Assembly: GCA_002483425.1 (NCBI GenBank)
Contig: DLHW01000059.1
Coordinates: 55,095-77,684 of the forward strand
Source: Methylococcaceae bacterium UBA7658
GTDB taxonomy: Bacteria > Pseudomonadota > Gammaproteobacteria > Methylococcales > Methylomonadaceae
Direction: 5' to 3'
DNA length: 22,590 nucleotides
The translations under genes and the position numbers were made by a program. Below are positions 21,294 through 22,590 of the stretch, piece by piece (position 1 is the stretch's first letter; the number at the start of each line of letters is the position of its first letter). The notes beneath the pieces were generated by a model. That model searched no databases, was not told the origin of the DNA, and worked only from the letters and a program-made list of their open reading frames with translations.

Positions 21294-22590
21294 TGCCCCT
21301 GACATTATTTTTAATGCCGCGCACCATGTTCGCTAAATTGCCGGTTTTCATTTTTTTCATCATCTTTTGCATCATAAGAAATTGCTTGAGCATCCGGTTG
21401 ACATCTTCCAATTTTTGACCGCAACCGTCGGCGATCCGTTGTTTGCGGTTACCTTTAATAAGATCCGGGAAGCGCCGTTCCTGTTTGGTCATGGCTTGAA
21501 TGATGGCGATTTGCCGCGCCAGCATTTTGTCGTTGACTTGCTCTTTCATCGCTTTCGGCACACTGTTGATGCCGGGCAGTTTATCCAGCATGGAGCCGAT
21601 GCCGCCCATGCTCTGCATTTGTTGCAGTTGTTCAAGGAAGTCGTTGAAATCGAAAGCTTTACCTTTTTGGATTTTCTTAGCGAATTTCTCGGCTTTTTCC
21701 TTATCGACTTTTTGTTCCATCTCCTCGATCAGGCTGAGCATATCGCCCATGCCTAAAATGCGCGAGGCTAACCGGTCGGGATGGAACGGTTCCAAGGCGT
21801 CGGCTTTTTCCCCCACACCGATGAATTTAATCGGTTTGCCGGTAATATGACGAATTGACAATGCGGCTCCGCCCCGGGCATCGCCGTCGGCTTTGGTTAG
21901 TATAACGCCGGTTAACGGCAGCGCATCGTTAAACGCTTTAGCAGTGACCGCCGCGTCTTGCCCGGTCATGCTGTCGACAACGAATAAGGTTTCTACGGGT
22001 TTGATAGCCGCATGCAACGCCTTGATTTCGGACATCATGTCGTCGTCGACATGTAAACGGCCGGCCGTATCGACGATAATGACATCCAAAAATTTCCGTT
22101 TGCCCGCATCGATCGCCTGTTTCGCTATATCGAGCGGATTTTGGGAGGGATCGCTATCGAAAAAATCTAAAGATAAGCTGTTTGCAAGCGTTTCTAATTG
22201 TTTGATAGCGGCTGGACGATAAACGTCAACGCTCACCACGCCGACCTTCTTTTTTTGAGACTCTTTCAGCCACCGGCCAAGCTTTGCCACGGTAGTTGTT
22301 TTCCCTGCACCTTGTAAACCCGCCATCAAGATGATAGCAGGCGGAACAGCATTGAGATTAAGCTTCTCGTTAGCGTTGCCCATAACCTTAACCAATTCGC
22401 TTTGAACCAGCTTGATCATGGCTTGACCGGGCGTCAAGCTGCCTTGAACCTCCTGACCGAGTGCGCCGGTTTTGACGCGTTCAATGAAATCGGTAACGAC
22501 AGGGAGGGCGACATCGGCTTCAAGCAACGCCATCCTGACTTCGCGCAACGTTTCTTTAATGTTATCTTCGGTCAGTCTGCCTTGGCCTTT
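21283..22590 (-). CDS. ffh: Signal recognition particle GTPase Ffh (5' end cut by window)
   Basis: The frame is open to the window edge; 435 residues are visible and the first codons (KGQGRLTEDNIKETLREVRM) show that about 15-20 N-terminal residues are missing. Ffh binds 4.5S RNA and signal sequences of inner-membrane proteins and delivers ribosomes to FtsY. The N domain, the GTPase motifs GLQGAGKTT, DTAGRL and LTKADGDARGG, and the methionine-rich M domain (MLKQFLMMQKMMKKMK) with the RNA-binding SxxxQ-like segment are all present. Upstream of rpsP it completes the canonical gene order. Confidence 0.98.
   Translation of the reverse strand, partial: KGQGRLTEDNIKETLREVRMALLEADVALPVVTDFIERVKTGALGQEVQGSLTPGQAMIKLVQSELVKVMGNANEKLNLNAVPPAIILMAGLQGAGKTTTVAKLGRWLKESQKKKVGVVSVDVYRPAAIKQLETLANSLSLDFFDSDPSQNPLDIAKQAIDAGKRKFLDVIIVDTAGRLHVDDDMMSEIKALHAAIKPVETLFVVDSMTGQDAAVTAKAFNDALPLTGVILTKADGDARGGAALSIRHITGKPIKFIGVGEKADALEPFHPDRLASRILGMGDMLSLIEEMEQKVDKEKAEKFAKKIQKGKAFDFNDFLEQLQQMQSMGGIGSMLDKLPGINSVPKAMKEQVNDKMLARQIAIIQAMTKQERRFPDLIKGNRKQRIADGCGQKLEDVNRMLKQFLMMQKMMKKMKTGNLANMVRGIKNNVRGMRR

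Noticed and set aside
1..22590. CRISPR arrays, tRNA/rRNA genes, transposases, phage genes
   Set aside because: No regularly spaced repeats, cloverleaf-like segments, or characteristic proteins were seen on either strand.

Overview
The window looks like a chromosomal segment of a gammaproteobacterium, about 47% GC by eye. The type II-like ffh-rpsP-rimM-trmD-rplS operon, an E. coli-like SodB and AqpZ, Ppx, YadG/YadH-like ABC proteins and a sigma-54-driven type IV pilin with a TfpZ-type accessory protein fit that class. A methanotroph-like member of the Methylococcales is plausible, but no diagnostic methane-oxidation gene is present, so this is inference. No rRNA, tRNA, CRISPR array, prophage or insertion sequence was seen.

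Left part (1-5400): the edge of a toxin-antitoxin pair (PIN toxin first, then a ribbon-helix-helix antitoxin cut by the window). Divergent from it is a three-gene operon of a PP-loop thiolation enzyme, a TusA-like sulfur carrier and an unknown 106-residue protein. Then come argJ (arginine synthesis), a cupin, sodB and a small exported Gln-rich protein.

Middle (5470-12650): a two-gene ABC-2 exporter on the minus strand, whose gene junction carries a short repeat that supplies both a stop codon and a ribosome binding site. A divergent pair follows: ppx and a membrane-anchored protein of unknown function. After a strong hairpin come a periplasmic di-heme cytochrome c peroxidase, a Uma2-type nuclease-fold protein, and a Phd/VapC toxin-antitoxin pair with a near-consensus promoter.

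Type IV pilus region (12650-16270): two paralogous pilins with the same cysteine layout. Only the first has a sigma-54 promoter and a dyad-rich upstream activator region. A DUF1640-like gene flanked by palindromic repeats separates the second pilin from the pilin accessory gene tfpZ. The intergenic spaces here are rich in hairpins and repeats.

Right part (16270-22590): a roughly 400-base nested imperfect palindrome between tfpZ and a beta-carbonic anhydrase, a divergent LysR regulator, aqpZ, and the housekeeping ribosome/SRP operon, with ffh cut by the window end.

Most interesting for follow-up: the PP-loop/TusA/106-residue operon (a possible dedicated RNA sulfur relay), the 400-base palindrome, the ppx-linked membrane protein, and the repeat-rich paralogous pilin locus.
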